From: an uncultured Eubacteriaceae bacterium
GTDB taxonomy: Bacteria > Bacillota > Clostridia > Lachnospirales > CAG-274
NCBI GenBank assembly: GCA_946497035.1
Contig: CAMMIW010000005.1
Span: 1 to 64,000, forward strand
DNA length: 64,000 nucleotides
Reading direction: 5' to 3'
The translations under genes were made by a program, and so were the position numbers. The notes beneath the pieces were generated by a model that saw only the letters and a program-made list of their open reading frames with translations, made no database searches and had not been told where the DNA came from. Of the stretch, positions 53,611 to 62,501 are shown piece after piece. Each line of letters begins with the position of its first letter. Positions within the stretch are counted from its first letter, which is position 1.

Positions 53611-55062
53611 ATGTTAAAGAAAGTTATAAAAAAATCATTAGCATTAGCTGCTACAGGTGCTCTTTTAATGAGCACATTGGCAGGTTGTGGTGCTTCTACA
53701 AATAGTGGTAATAGCAAATCTGCTAGTTCTGATAAGCCTATAGATTTAGTTTGGTGGACTATAGGTAATGAGCCTAAAGATTATGCTTTAGTTAGCGAAA
53801 AAATTAATGAATATACTATGGAAAAATTAAATGTAAATCTTCAAATTAAATATGCTAGCTGGGGCGAATATAACACTAAAATGTCTAAAATAGTACAAAG
53901 TGGAGAGCCATTTGATATTGTCTTTACATCTGGTATAGAAAATTATCAAGATTTATTAAATAAAGGTTATTTTTTAGATTTAACTGAGCTTTTACCTACT
54001 GTAACTCCTGATTTATACAACCTTTTACCAGAAGATTTATGGGAAGGTGTTACTATTGATGGTAAAATTTTAGGTGTTCCTGCTTATAAAGATTCTGCTC
54101 AAGCTCAATATTGGATTTGGGATAAAGCTACTGTTGAAGAGCTTGGCATAGATTATCAAAATATAGAAACTTTAAAAGATTTAGAGCCTGCTTTACAAAA
54201 AATGAAAGAAGCTAGCCCTAACGAATACCCTTTAATACTTAATGCTAACGAAGGTATAAATGGTTTTAATGCGGCTATAAATGGATATGATGAAATAGTT
54301 GTTAAGCCTGCTATTGGTATATCTTATGATGATGAATCTGCTAAAGTTGTTGGAATTTGGGAGCAACAAAATGTTATGGACAATTTAAAAATTTTACACG
54401 ACTGGTTTAACAAAGGTTATATTAATCCAGATGCGGCTACATTATTAGAGCTCCCTAAAACTCGCAAAGTATCTTCTGCTCAATCTTTTGAAGGTGGTTG
54501 GAAAGATACAGAAGTAGGACATAAATATTTTGGCCCTGCTTATTCTACTAGAACTATACAAGGTTCTTTCCTTTCAATATCTGCAGGTTGTAAAAATCCT
54601 GAAGCTGCTTTAAAAGTTATAGAATTAGTTAACACAGACGAATATTTTAGAAATCTTTTAGCTTTTGGTATTGAAGGCACTCATTATGAAAAAACTGGCG
54701 ATAACACTATTAAAAAATTAAACGATAAATATGAAGTTCCTGCTTATACACAAGGTACATTCTTTAATATGTATGTGCAAGATCCTAACCCTTCTGATCA
54801 ATGGACAAAATTACAAGAATTACAAGAAACTGCTTTTTCTTCTCCTGTTTTAGGCTTCACATTCGATTCTAGCAGTGTGCAAAATCAAATTTCTGCTTGT
54901 GCTAACATAGAAGCTAAATATGGTAGCTCTTTAATTACTGGTTCTGTTAATCCAGAAGAAGCTATACCAAAAATGATGGCAGAATTAAATGCCGCTGGTT
55001 ATCAAGATATTATTGCAGAAGCACAAAGACAAGTTGATGAATTTTTAGCTAATAAAAAATAA
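53611..55062 (+). CDS. ABC sugar transporter solute-binding lipoprotein
   Basis: A 483-aa lipoprotein: signal peptide with lipobox LAGC (Cys ~25), then an extracellular substrate-binding fold of the LplA-like group (DLVWWTIGNEPKDYALVSEK, KMSKIVQSGEPFDIVFTSG, VNTDEYFRNLLAFGIEG). It delivers the sugar to the two permeases. ATG at 53611 follows AGAGG; the TTG two codons earlier is less likely. Like adhE it uses more G/C-ending codons than its neighbours, so it may be highly expressed. No glycosidase gene lies nearby to name the substrate. Confidence 0.9.
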   Translation: MLKKVIKKSLALAATGALLMSTLAGCGASTNSGNSKSASSDKPIDLVWWTIGNEPKDYALVSEKINEYTMEKLNVNLQIKYASWGEYNTKMSKIVQSGEPFDIVFTSGIENYQDLLNKGYFLDLTELLPTVTPDLYNLLPEDLWEGVTIDGKILGVPAYKDSAQAQYWIWDKATVEELGIDYQNIETLKDLEPALQKMKEASPNEYPLILNANEGINGFNAAINGYDEIVVKPAIGISYDDESAKVVGIWEQQNVMDNLKILHDWFNKGYINPDAATLLELPKTRKVSSAQSFEGGWKDTEVGHKYFGPAYSTRTIQGSFLSISAGCKNPEAALKVIELVNTDEYFRNLLAFGIEGTHYEKTGDNTIKKLNDKYEVPAYTQGTFFNMYVQDPNPSDQWTKLQELQETAFSSPVLGFTFDSSSVQNQISACANIEAKYGSSLITGSVNPEEAIPKMMAELNAAGYQDIIAEAQRQVDEFLANKK

Positions 55063-55067
55063 AATAA

Positions 55068-55095
55068 GGGGTGTAGACTTTGTCTACACCCTTTT
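55068..55095 (+). terminator. Terminator hairpin, copy B of a shared sequence
   Basis: A 10-bp stem (55069-55078 with 55082-55091), 3-base loop, then four T. Near-identical to the hairpin at 37935-37961. Confidence 0.8.
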
Positions 55096-55103
55096 AAAAA
55101 TAT

Positions 55104-57563
55104 TTATTGTTTATTAAATTCGAATTGTTCTGTATAGTCTACAACAATATTATCGCCGCTTTTAAAATCTTCATCAAGATATTTTTCGGCAAAAGTATCT
55201 TCTATATTAGTTTGAATAGCTCTTCTAAGTGGTCTTGCACCATAGCTACTATCATAGCCTACTTCTGCTATTTTATCCATAGCTTTCTCTGTAAAAGATA
55301 TACTTATATTTAAATTATCTTTTATCCTTTTTACAAGCTCATCTAACATTATTTTAGATATTTCTTTAACCTCTTCTTTATTTAAAGTATGGAACACTAT
55401 TATATCATCTATTCTATTTAAAAATTCTGGTTTAAAAGTCTTCTTAACTTGCTCCATAACATTTTTTTTCATATCTTCATATTTTTTAACTTCATCTTCT
55501 GATTGAGTAAAGCCAAGTTTTTTATTTTCTGTTATACTTCTTGCTCCTACATTAGATGTCATTATTATAACTGCATTTTTAAAGTCTACTTTTCTACCTT
55601 GAGAGTCTGTTATATGTCCATCATCTAAAACTTGTAATAATATATTAAATACATCTGGGTGAGCTTTTTCTATTTCATCAAATAATATAACAGAATAAGG
55701 TTTTCTTCTTATTTTTTCGCTTATTTGCCCTCCATCATCATAACCTACATATCCTGGTGGTGAGCCTATAAGTTTAGAAACACTATGTTTCTCCATAAAT
55801 TCACTCATATCAACCCTTATCATAGAGTCTTCATCACCAAATAATACTTCGCTTAATGTTTTAGATAATTCTGTTTTACCAACACCTGTTGGGCCTAAAA
55901 ATAAGAAAGAACCGATAGGTCTTTTAGGATTTTTTAGCCCTACTCTACCTCTTCTTATAGCTTTAGCAACTGCCTTAACCGCCTCTTCTTGCCCTATAAC
56001 TCTTTTATGAAGAATTTGCTCCATATTTTTTAACCTTTGGCTTTCTTCTTCTTGCATTTTTTTAACAGGTATACCCGTCCAACCAGATATAATATCGGCT
56101 ATTTCTTCTGGTGTTACAACTTGAGCCTCGTTACCATTTTTATCTTTCCAATTATTTTTCTCTTCATCTAGTTTAGCTTTTATTTCTTGCTCTTTTATTT
56201 TTATTTGGCTAGCTCTTTCATAATTTTCTGTTTTAATAGCCTCTTCTTTTTCTTTAGACAAATCTAATAGTTGCTCTTCTAAATTTTTAATATCTGGTGG
56301 CATTGTAAATGTTGTAAGCCTTACTTTAGAAGATGCTTCATCTAAAACATCTATAGCTTTATCTGGTAAAAATCTATCTGTTATATATCTGTTAGATAAT
56401 TTTACCGCAGATATTATAGCATCATCTGTAATTTTTACACTATGATGAACTTCATACTTATCTCTTAAACATTTTAACATTTTAATAGCCTCTTCTTCTG
56501 TAGGTTCTTCAACTTTAACAGGTTGAAACCTTCTTTCTAAAGCTGCATCTTTTTCTATATGTTTTCTATATTCATTTAAAGTAGTAGCACCTATTATTTG
56601 AATTTCGCCTCTAGCAAGTGAAGGTTTTAATATGTTAGACGCATCTATAGCACCTTCTGCACCACCTGCACCTATTATAGTGTGTATTTCATCTATAAAT
56701 AATATTACATTGTTGCTTTCTTTTACCTCTTTAATAATTTTTTTAATACGATCTTCAAATTCACCACGATATTTAGAGCCAGCTACAACAGATGCAATAT
56801 CTAAAGAAACCACCCTTTTATCTTTTAATATTTCTGGAACATCACCTTTTACAATTTTTTGTGCTAATCCTTCTGCTATAGCCGTTTTACCAACACCAGG
56901 CTCACCTACTAAACAAGGGTTATTTTTTGTTCTTCTAGATAATATTTGTATAACACGCTCAATCTCTGTATCTCTACCATCAATAGGGTCAAATTTATGC
57001 TCTATAGCAAGGCTTGTAAAATCTCTGCTATATTGATCTAATGTTTTTGTATTAGTATTTTTATTGTTATTTTTAGAGCTTCTATTTATAGGTGTCCCTG
57101 TAGAGTTTTCTGCCTCTCCAAGCATAACTAATATATCATCATATAAAGCTTGTGGGTTTACATTAAGATTTTGTAATATTTTTATAGCTATGCTATCTCC
57201 ATATAAAGCGGTAGATTCTTTTATTAAAGCTATAATTATATGCTCTGTTCCTATATAGTTTGTGCCCATTCCTACCGCTTCATCACAGCTTCTGTTTAAA
57301 ATTCTTTTCATTCGTGGTGTAAAAGCATCTGAAGATATTTTACCTTTAAGGCTAGACTCACCTACTAAATTTATTATCTCTTGTTTTACGTTATCATATG
57401 TTACATTTTTCATCTCTAAAGCTTTAGATGCAACGCTATTTTTAACGTATACTAAACCAAGTAACAAATGCTCTGTACCTATATAATTATGACCAAAATC
57501 TGATGCACTTTTACCTGCATAATTAATAACATCTTCTGCTTTTTTTGTAAATTTTAACTGCAT
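55104..57563 (-). CDS. clpC: ClpC, AAA+ unfoldase of the Clp protease
   Basis: An 819-aa Hsp100 protein. Two Clp N repeats (1-145), AAA-1 with Walker A GEPGVGKTAI, a UVR/coiled-coil middle domain (EEAIKTENYERASQIKIKEQ), AAA-2 with GPTGVGKTELSKT and the C-terminal D2-small domain. It unfolds substrates, including arginine-phosphorylated proteins marked by McsB, for ClpP. It lies 11 bp after mcsB. All ATPase motifs are present. Confidence 0.96.
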   Translation of the reverse strand: MQLKFTKKAEDVINYAGKSASDFGHNYIGTEHLLLGLVYVKNSVASKALEMKNVTYDNVKQEIINLVGESSLKGKISSDAFTPRMKRILNRSCDEAVGMGTNYIGTEHIIIALIKESTALYGDSIAIKILQNLNVNPQALYDDILVMLGEAENSTGTPINRSSKNNNKNTNTKTLDQYSRDFTSLAIEHKFDPIDGRDTEIERVIQILSRRTKNNPCLVGEPGVGKTAIAEGLAQKIVKGDVPEILKDKRVVSLDIASVVAGSKYRGEFEDRIKKIIKEVKESNNVILFIDEIHTIIGAGGAEGAIDASNILKPSLARGEIQIIGATTLNEYRKHIEKDAALERRFQPVKVEEPTEEEAIKMLKCLRDKYEVHHSVKITDDAIISAVKLSNRYITDRFLPDKAIDVLDEASSKVRLTTFTMPPDIKNLEEQLLDLSKEKEEAIKTENYERASQIKIKEQEIKAKLDEEKNNWKDKNGNEAQVVTPEEIADIISGWTGIPVKKMQEEESQRLKNMEQILHKRVIGQEEAVKAVAKAIRRGRVGLKNPKRPIGSFLFLGPTGVGKTELSKTLSEVLFGDEDSMIRVDMSEFMEKHSVSKLIGSPPGYVGYDDGGQISEKIRRKPYSVILFDEIEKAHPDVFNILLQVLDDGHITDSQGRKVDFKNAVIIMTSNVGARSITENKKLGFTQSEDEVKKYEDMKKNVMEQVKKTFKPEFLNRIDDIIVFHTLNKEEVKEISKIMLDELVKRIKDNLNISISFTEKAMDKIAEVGYDSSYGARPLRRAIQTNIEDTFAEKYLDEDFKSGDNIVVDYTEQFEFNKQ

Positions 57564-57574
57564 ATAAAAACCTC

Positions 57575-58588
57575 CTATTTATTAAAAATTTCGTTAAGAT
57601 ATTTTGCTCTATATTGTTCTATATTGTCTTTATCTTTTATATTAAAATTATCTATAATACTAGCCGATTGTATATTCATAATAACATTATAAATATTAAT
57701 AGGTATGTTATCTAATATATTTAAATCTATACCTAACCATATATTAGATAAATGATTTATAGCATCTTCAAATTTTATCTTCTTACAATACTTTATTATA
57801 CCATAAGAACGGTAAATTTTATCTATAATATCTAAATTTTTTTCTTCTTTTAATATTTTTCTAAAATTTTGCTCTTTTTCAACTATTTGCATAGTTATAT
57901 TTTTTAAATCTTCTATTATTTCATTTTCGGTTTTACCTAAAGTTATTTGATTAGATATTTGATATATGCTACCAAAAGTTTTTGTGCCTTCTCCATGCAT
58001 ACCTCTTAATGTCATACCAAATTTTGCTATGCTTTCACATATATTTTTTATATGTCCAAATTTCTCAAGCATTGGTATATAAAGCATAAATGATGCTCTA
58101 AGGCCTGTGCCTACATTAGATATACAAGATGTAAGATAACCATATTGGTTATCAAAAGCATAGGCTAATGTTTCTTCTAAAAGATTATCTACTCTATTTG
58201 CTTCTTCAAAACATTTTTCTATATTATAGCCACTATTTATAGATTGTATTCTTATGTGGTCTTCTTCATTTATCATAATATTAATATTGCTATTTTTTTC
58301 TAATATAAGAGCTTTAGGTTTTTTACTTTCAATAAAATTATGGCTTATAATATATTTATCTAACATAACATATTGTTTTATTTTATCTAGATTATCAAAA
58401 TCTATTTTTTCAAAACATACTTGGCTATTAAGCCTTTCATTAAATATAGCCTTTGTTACTTTTTCTATTACTTCTTTAGATTGGGCTTCGTTTATAAAAT
58501 TATAAAAAGGGTAATCTTTAAGGTTTCTTGCAAGACGAACTCTGCTAGATATAATAACGTTATTATTATTTTTTTCTTCATACCACAT
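57575..58588 (-). CDS. mcsB: Protein arginine kinase McsB
   Basis: A 337-aa phosphagen-kinase-fold enzyme that phosphorylates arginines on damaged proteins and marks them for ClpCP. NVIISSRVRLARNLKDYPF at the start (ATP/arginine binding), the loop TSCISNVGTGLRASFMLY, and RGMHGEGTKTFGSIYQIS. A 1-base overlap of the mcsA stop and this start (TAATG) indicates coupled translation. Slightly short compared with Bacillus McsB. Confidence 0.94.
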   Translation of the reverse strand: MWYEEKNNNNVIISSRVRLARNLKDYPFYNFINEAQSKEVIEKVTKAIFNERLNSQVCFEKIDFDNLDKIKQYVMLDKYIISHNFIESKKPKALILEKNSNINIMINEEDHIRIQSINSGYNIEKCFEEANRVDNLLEETLAYAFDNQYGYLTSCISNVGTGLRASFMLYIPMLEKFGHIKNICESIAKFGMTLRGMHGEGTKTFGSIYQISNQITLGKTENEIIEDLKNITMQIVEKEQNFRKILKEEKNLDIIDKIYRSYGIIKYCKKIKFEDAINHLSNIWLGIDLNILDNIPINIYNVIMNIQSASIIDNFNIKDKDNIEQYRAKYLNEIFNK

Positions 58589-59034
58589 TAAATATCACCT
58601 CTTTCTATAGCTTTTATTTTATCTCTAATCTTAATAGCTTCTTCATAATCTTCATTTTTAATAGCTATATTAAGCTTCTCTTTTAAAATTTGTATAGTAT
58701 CTACATTAGGTTTATATGTTTTTAAATTTTTAGGCGATTTACCTGTATGAATATTTTTTTGTTGCATATTATTAAATATAGGGTTTAATTTTTCTTTAAA
58801 TATGTTATAACAATTACAACAGCCCATTTTGCCAGTATGTTTAAAATTTTCAAAGGTATTACCACAAATATTACAATCTATATTATGGCTATATAAAAAG
58901 CTATTAAAAAAACTATTAGTATAATTAATGTGGTTAAAACACTTTTCACATAAATTATAATCAATTTTTATACCATTTAAAACTTGGCTATATTTAATAT
59001 TAGCTTTATTTTGGTTGCATTTTTCACATAACAT
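58588..59034 (-). CDS. mcsA: McsA, activator of McsB
   Basis: A 148-aa protein with two zinc-binding cysteine clusters (MLCEKCNQ and LCEKCF; CNICGNTF and CCNCYN) and a C-terminal UVR motif (AIKNEDYEEAIKIRDKIKAI). It activates McsB. ATG at 59034 follows GGGGGA; the seventeen upstream in-frame residues would begin before the promoter's transcription start. No ctsR gene precedes it, although ctsR-mcsA-mcsB-clpC is the usual order. Confidence 0.9.
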   Translation of the reverse strand: MLCEKCNQNKANIKYSQVLNGIKIDYNLCEKCFNHINYTNSFFNSFLYSHNIDCNICGNTFENFKHTGKMGCCNCYNIFKEKLNPIFNNMQQKNIHTGKSPKNLKTYKPNVDTIQILKEKLNIAIKNEDYEEAIKIRDKIKAIERGDI

Positions 59035-59075
59035 AAAAGTCCCCCTTTTTAATAAATATAACTTACTACATTTAT

Positions 59076-59114
59076 ATAATAACATTATTAGCCGAGTTTG
59101 TCAATGAGTGCTAA
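59076..59114 (-). promoter_or_regulatory. mcsA promoter with a CIRCE-like operator
   Basis: On the minus strand: TTGACA (59104-59099), 17-bp spacer, TATTAT (59081-59076). Overlapping it, 59088-59114 has the geometry of CIRCE: TTAGC-CGAG, nine bases, then a perfect GAGTGCTAA. The left half keeps TTAGC but has four mismatches to TTAGCACTC. This suggests HrcA control in place of CtsR. Confidence 0.65.
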
Positions 59115-59130
59115 TAATTATTTTAAAATA

Positions 59131-59162
59131 TAGCTTACATAAGTAAAATTATATGTAAGCTA
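59131..59162 (-). terminator. Hairpin between the mcs operon and the zinc-ribbon genes
   Basis: A perfect 11-bp stem (59131-59141 with 59152-59162) lies downstream of the leftward zinc-ribbon pair. Its following leftward sequence is T-rich but not a pure run. Confidence 0.65.
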
Positions 59163-59200
59163 ATTTTTAAAGGGTTTTTCTATACCCCCAATTATTAATA

Positions 59201-59350
59201 TTATATTTTTTTTAAACATTTTATACATCTTTTTTTATTTATATTATTGCCAATATTACAATTAGGACATATTTTAAGCTTTCTAATGCCATCTTTATTT
59301 TTACATATTTTCAAAGAATACGTAAAACTTTTACTTTTTATATTACTCAT
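59201..59350 (-). CDS. Cysteine microprotein (possible zinc ribbon), 49 aa
   Basis: A short gene from ATG at 59350 to TAA at 59201. The product carries Cys16, a CPNC pair (28-31) and a CIKC pair (42-45), with many Lys residues. This spacing fits a treble-clef or zinc-ribbon metal site. A strong ribosome site (AGGAG, six bases before the ATG) lies in the 9-bp gap after the stop of the larger zinc-ribbon gene, so translation is coupled. I know no named family for it. Confidence 0.68.
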   Translation of the reverse strand: MSNIKSKSFTYSLKICKNKDGIRKLKICPNCNIGNNINKKRCIKCLKKI

Positions 59351-59359
59351 ACCTTTCTC

Positions 59360-59773
59360 CTATAAAACTCTACCACATTTTAAGCAAAATCTATCGTTAA
59401 GTCCATTTTTTTGGCCACAAGATTGACATATTCTACATTCTTCTACAGTAGATATTTGTCTTTTATCAACAATATTTTGACTATTATCCACTTGATCGTT
59501 TGTATTTTTATTTTGAGCCATTTTTTCTTTTATAATAGCTATTTCTCTTTCCACTTGTACCATCTGCTTATATTTTTCTTCAAAAAAATCTCCTATATTT
59601 CCACCATAAGAATATATTTCATATACCTTTTTACCTGTTTCTATATATAAATTTTTAAGCTTTTCTTCTTCAGATGATAATTGCATAGAAAGCTTAGTAT
59701 TTTTTATTATATCTTTAGATGTTTTTGTAATATTTTTACCTATTTTATTAATCATAGATTTTATTTCTTCCAT
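59360..59773 (-). CDS. Coiled-coil zinc-ribbon protein
   Basis: A 137-aa protein: long helix/coiled coil (~1-90) with basic N terminus (MINKIGKNITKTSKDIIKNT), a polar linker and a C-terminal zinc ribbon (CRICQSCGQKNG, FCLKCGRVL). No membrane segment. Such proteins are common and unassigned in Clostridia. Ribosome site GAGTGAG. It forms a pair with the 49-aa cysteine microprotein. Confidence 0.75.
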   Translation of the reverse strand: MEEIKSMINKIGKNITKTSKDIIKNTKLSMQLSSEEEKLKNLYIETGKKVYEIYSYGGNIGDFFEEKYKQMVQVEREIAIIKEKMAQNKNTNDQVDNSQNIVDKRQISTVEECRICQSCGQKNGLNDRFCLKCGRVL

Positions 59774-59792
59774 AAACTCACTCTTTCATAAA

Positions 59793-60872
59793 TTAATCTA
59801 TTATTACACAATTTTTAGTTGTTGTTTTACCTTTATATAAATTTACATCTGCTTTTTTTAAAATTTCATCTATATTATCATTTTTTAAATTAAGCTCTGC
59901 AACCCCCATAGTCATAGTAACCTTTATATAATTATTATTATATTTTATGCCCTGTTTTCTTGTTTCGTCTAATATTTTTTGACAAACTCTTTCAGCACCA
60001 ATAATAGTATCTCTTATTAAAATCAAAAACTCTTCTCCACCCCATCTACATACTTCTATATCCCTTTTTTTACTTTCTTCCATCAAAATTTGAGATATCA
60101 TTTTTAATACCATATCTCCACAGTCATGCCCATAAGTATCATTTATGCTTTTAAAATTATCTATATCACAAATAGCAATACAAAAAGATTTTTTATCTAT
60201 TTTAAATTTATCTACATACTCTTTTATTTTATCATTCATACATCTTCTGTTGCTAATACCTGTGAGCAAATCTATATTAGCCATATCTTTTAAAGCTTTA
60301 TTTTTTTCTTCTAAAGCTTCCTGTGTATCTCTCATCTCTGATAAAAAAGCATACATTAAAAAAGCATATATACTACTACCACTAATTGTATTAAACATAT
60401 AAAGAATATCATTTATAGGCATAACCATATGCTCATATTGTGCCATTCTACCTTGTGAAAATATTTTTGCAATTTGATATATAACAAATGTTAGTATAAC
60501 TAATATATGTCCGTATTTTTCTTTTTTTAATATATTTATTGTAACAAAATATATTATAGGTATTAAACATAGCGGGTATACATAAAATCCATTACCCCAT
60601 CCAATAAAGTATACATAAAATAACGTCTGAATAGAACATTCTATAAAGGTAATAATTGTAGCTAATACTATATTTTTATTAATATAAAAAACAGAGAAAT
60701 ATAAAAATAATATAATAACACAAATATTAAATATTACTAAGGGAGTTATACCTTTTATATAAAACATAATTAAAAATATAATATTTAATAAAGTTATTAT
60801 TGCCGTACTTATTCTAAATGAATTTATAAATGTAAATTTTAGTTTTCTACATTTTTTTGTTTTTTTATGCAT
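59793..60872 (-). CDS. Membrane diguanylate cyclase (GGDEF)
   Basis: A 359-aa protein: about six membrane helices (~20-180), a short coiled linker (182-198) and a GGDEF domain. The active site is RWGGEEFLIL with GGEEF at ~278-282, so cyclase activity (two GTP to cyclic di-GMP) is expected. The inhibitory I-site RxxD is RDIE, one residue off consensus, so product inhibition may be weak. No EAL/HD-GYP partner nearby. The sensed signal is unknown. Confidence 0.9.
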   Translation of the reverse strand: MHKKTKKCRKLKFTFINSFRISTAIITLLNIIFLIMFYIKGITPLVIFNICVIILFLYFSVFYINKNIVLATIITFIECSIQTLFYVYFIGWGNGFYVYPLCLIPIIYFVTINILKKEKYGHILVILTFVIYQIAKIFSQGRMAQYEHMVMPINDILYMFNTISGSSIYAFLMYAFLSEMRDTQEALEEKNKALKDMANIDLLTGISNRRCMNDKIKEYVDKFKIDKKSFCIAICDIDNFKSINDTYGHDCGDMVLKMISQILMEESKKRDIEVCRWGGEEFLILIRDTIIGAERVCQKILDETRKQGIKYNNNYIKVTMTMGVAELNLKNDNIDEILKKADVNLYKGKTTTKNCVIID

Positions 60873-60903
60873 TATTTTATTACCATTTCCTATATTATCT
60901 TTA

Positions 60904-61899
60904 TTAATTGTTTTTATCTATTCCTTTAACGCCAACTTCAAAATTCATATTACTAAGGCTCTCTTTAAGAGATATATCGGCTTTTGTTTTTTCTAAATTA
61001 TAGTAATCTAAAACACCCATATTACCATTTTTTAAAGCCTGTGCAATAGCCGTTGGTATCATAGCTTCTGCCTCTATTACTTTTGCTTTCATCTCTTCAA
61101 CTTGGGCTTTCATCTCCTGCTCCATAGCTATAGCTAATGCTCTTCTTTCTTCTGCTTTTGCTTGAGCTATTTTTTTATCTGCATCTGCTTGCTCTATTTG
61201 TAAATGTGCACCAATGTTTCTACCAATATCTATGTCTGCTATATCTATAGATAGAATTTCAAAAGCTGTGCCAGAGTCTAATCCTTTGCTTAAAACAACT
61301 TGAGATATTTTATCTGGATTTTCTAAAACTTCTTTATGGCTTTTTGATGAACCAACAGTCGTAACTATACCTTCACCTACACGAGCTACAATAGTTTCTT
61401 CACCTGCACCACCAACAAGCCTTGAAAGATTAGCTCTAACAGTAACTCTAGCTACTACCTTAACCTCTATACCATCTACCGCAACGGCAGATATCCACGG
61501 TGTTTCTATTATTTTAGGATTTACACTCATTCTTACTGCTTCAAATACATCTCTACCTGCAAGATCTATAGCCGCCGCTTTTTCAAAAGAGAGCTCAAGG
61601 TTTGCTCTGTGAGCTGCTATTAAAGCATCTACAACATTATCTACCCTACCACCAGATAATAAATGTGATTCTAATTGGTTTGTGTTTATATCTAAGCCTG
61701 CTTTTGTTCCTTTTATAAGTGGTTTTATAATTTTATCTGGTCTTACTCTTCTAAGCCTCATACCTATTAAAGAAAATATACTAACTTTAACACCTGCCGC
61801 AGCCGCCGATACCCAAAGGCCAACTGGTATAAAATTAAGCACCATAATAATTAAAACTATAACTAGAAAAAATAAACCAGCAAAAATAACAATTTCCAT
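60904..61899 (-). CDS. floA: Flotillin-like protein FloA
   Basis: A 331-aa lipid-raft scaffold protein. N-terminal hydrophobic hairpin (1-35), SPFH-like domain (~40-220: [40 protein letters not shown]) and a C-terminal coiled coil rich in Ala and Glu ([20 protein letters not shown]). Starts behind AAGGAGGGG, 13 bp after nfeD. Flotillins organise membrane regions and signalling proteins. Confidence 0.95.
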   Translation of the reverse strand: MEIVIFAGLFFLVIVLIIMVLNFIPVGLWVSAAAAGVKVSIFSLIGMRLRRVRPDKIIKPLIKGTKAGLDINTNQLESHLLSGGRVDNVVDALIAAHRANLELSFEKAAAIDLAGRDVFEAVRMSVNPKIIETPWISAVAVDGIEVKVVARVTVRANLSRLVGGAGEETIVARVGEGIVTTVGSSKSHKEVLENPDKISQVVLSKGLDSGTAFEILSIDIADIDIGRNIGAHLQIEQADADKKIAQAKAEERRALAIAMEQEMKAQVEEMKAKVIEAEAMIPTAIAQALKNGNMGVLDYYNLEKTKADISLKESLSNMNFEVGVKGIDKNN

Positions 61900-61912
61900 A
61901 CAAATCCCCTCC

Positions 61913-62389
61913 TTAATTGCTATTTAACAACTTAACATAAAGTTTATTTTCTTCAAACTTTGTTATTTTTATTAAAGAATTTTTTTTAATATAGCCATCA
62001 TCTGATAAAACGTCTAAAACTACCCCATTAAATTCTCCACTTCCAAATGGCCTTAAATCTGTTTTACAAATGCCTTCTTTACCGATAAAATCTTCCATAT
62101 TGCCCACTTGTTTTTTCTCTTTTTCTAAAACATCTGATAAAATAAATTTACCATATATTTGCTTATTTTTAAGCTTTTTTATAACTATAAATAAACCTAA
62201 AGCCATAATAACTATTTCAACTAAAACTATAAAAATACCAAGAGCTTTAAATATAAATATAGTTACACCCCAAGATAAAATTATTAAACCTAAACCTATT
62301 ATGCCAAAAATACCAAAACCAGGCATTAATAATTCTATAATTAAAAAAGTTACACCAACTAGTAATGTTAGTATTGCTAGCATTTCCAT
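61913..62389 (-). CDS. NfeD-like protein, short form
   Basis: A 158-aa protein with three or four membrane helices (1-75) and a C-terminal OB-fold beta domain (~90-158: [20 protein letters not shown], then [18 protein letters not shown]). It lacks the protease domain of long NfeD proteins. NfeD and FloA pairs are functionally linked in Bacillus (YqeZ-YqfA). GGAGGAG precedes the ATG. Confidence 0.88.
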   Translation of the reverse strand: MEMLAILTLLVGVTFLIIELLMPGFGIFGIIGLGLIILSWGVTIFIFKALGIFIVLVEIVIMALGLFIVIKKLKNKQIYGKFILSDVLEKEKKQVGNMEDFIGKEGICKTDLRPFGSGEFNGVVLDVLSDDGYIKKNSLIKITKFEENKLYVKLLNSN

Positions 62390-62501
62390 ACAATCTCCTC
62401 CTTTATAAGTAAGATTTTGAAAAACACCTAAAATAATATTAATTATCCTATATATATAAATATTTTTAAATTAAATTTATATTTTTTATATAATATAAAA
62501 A

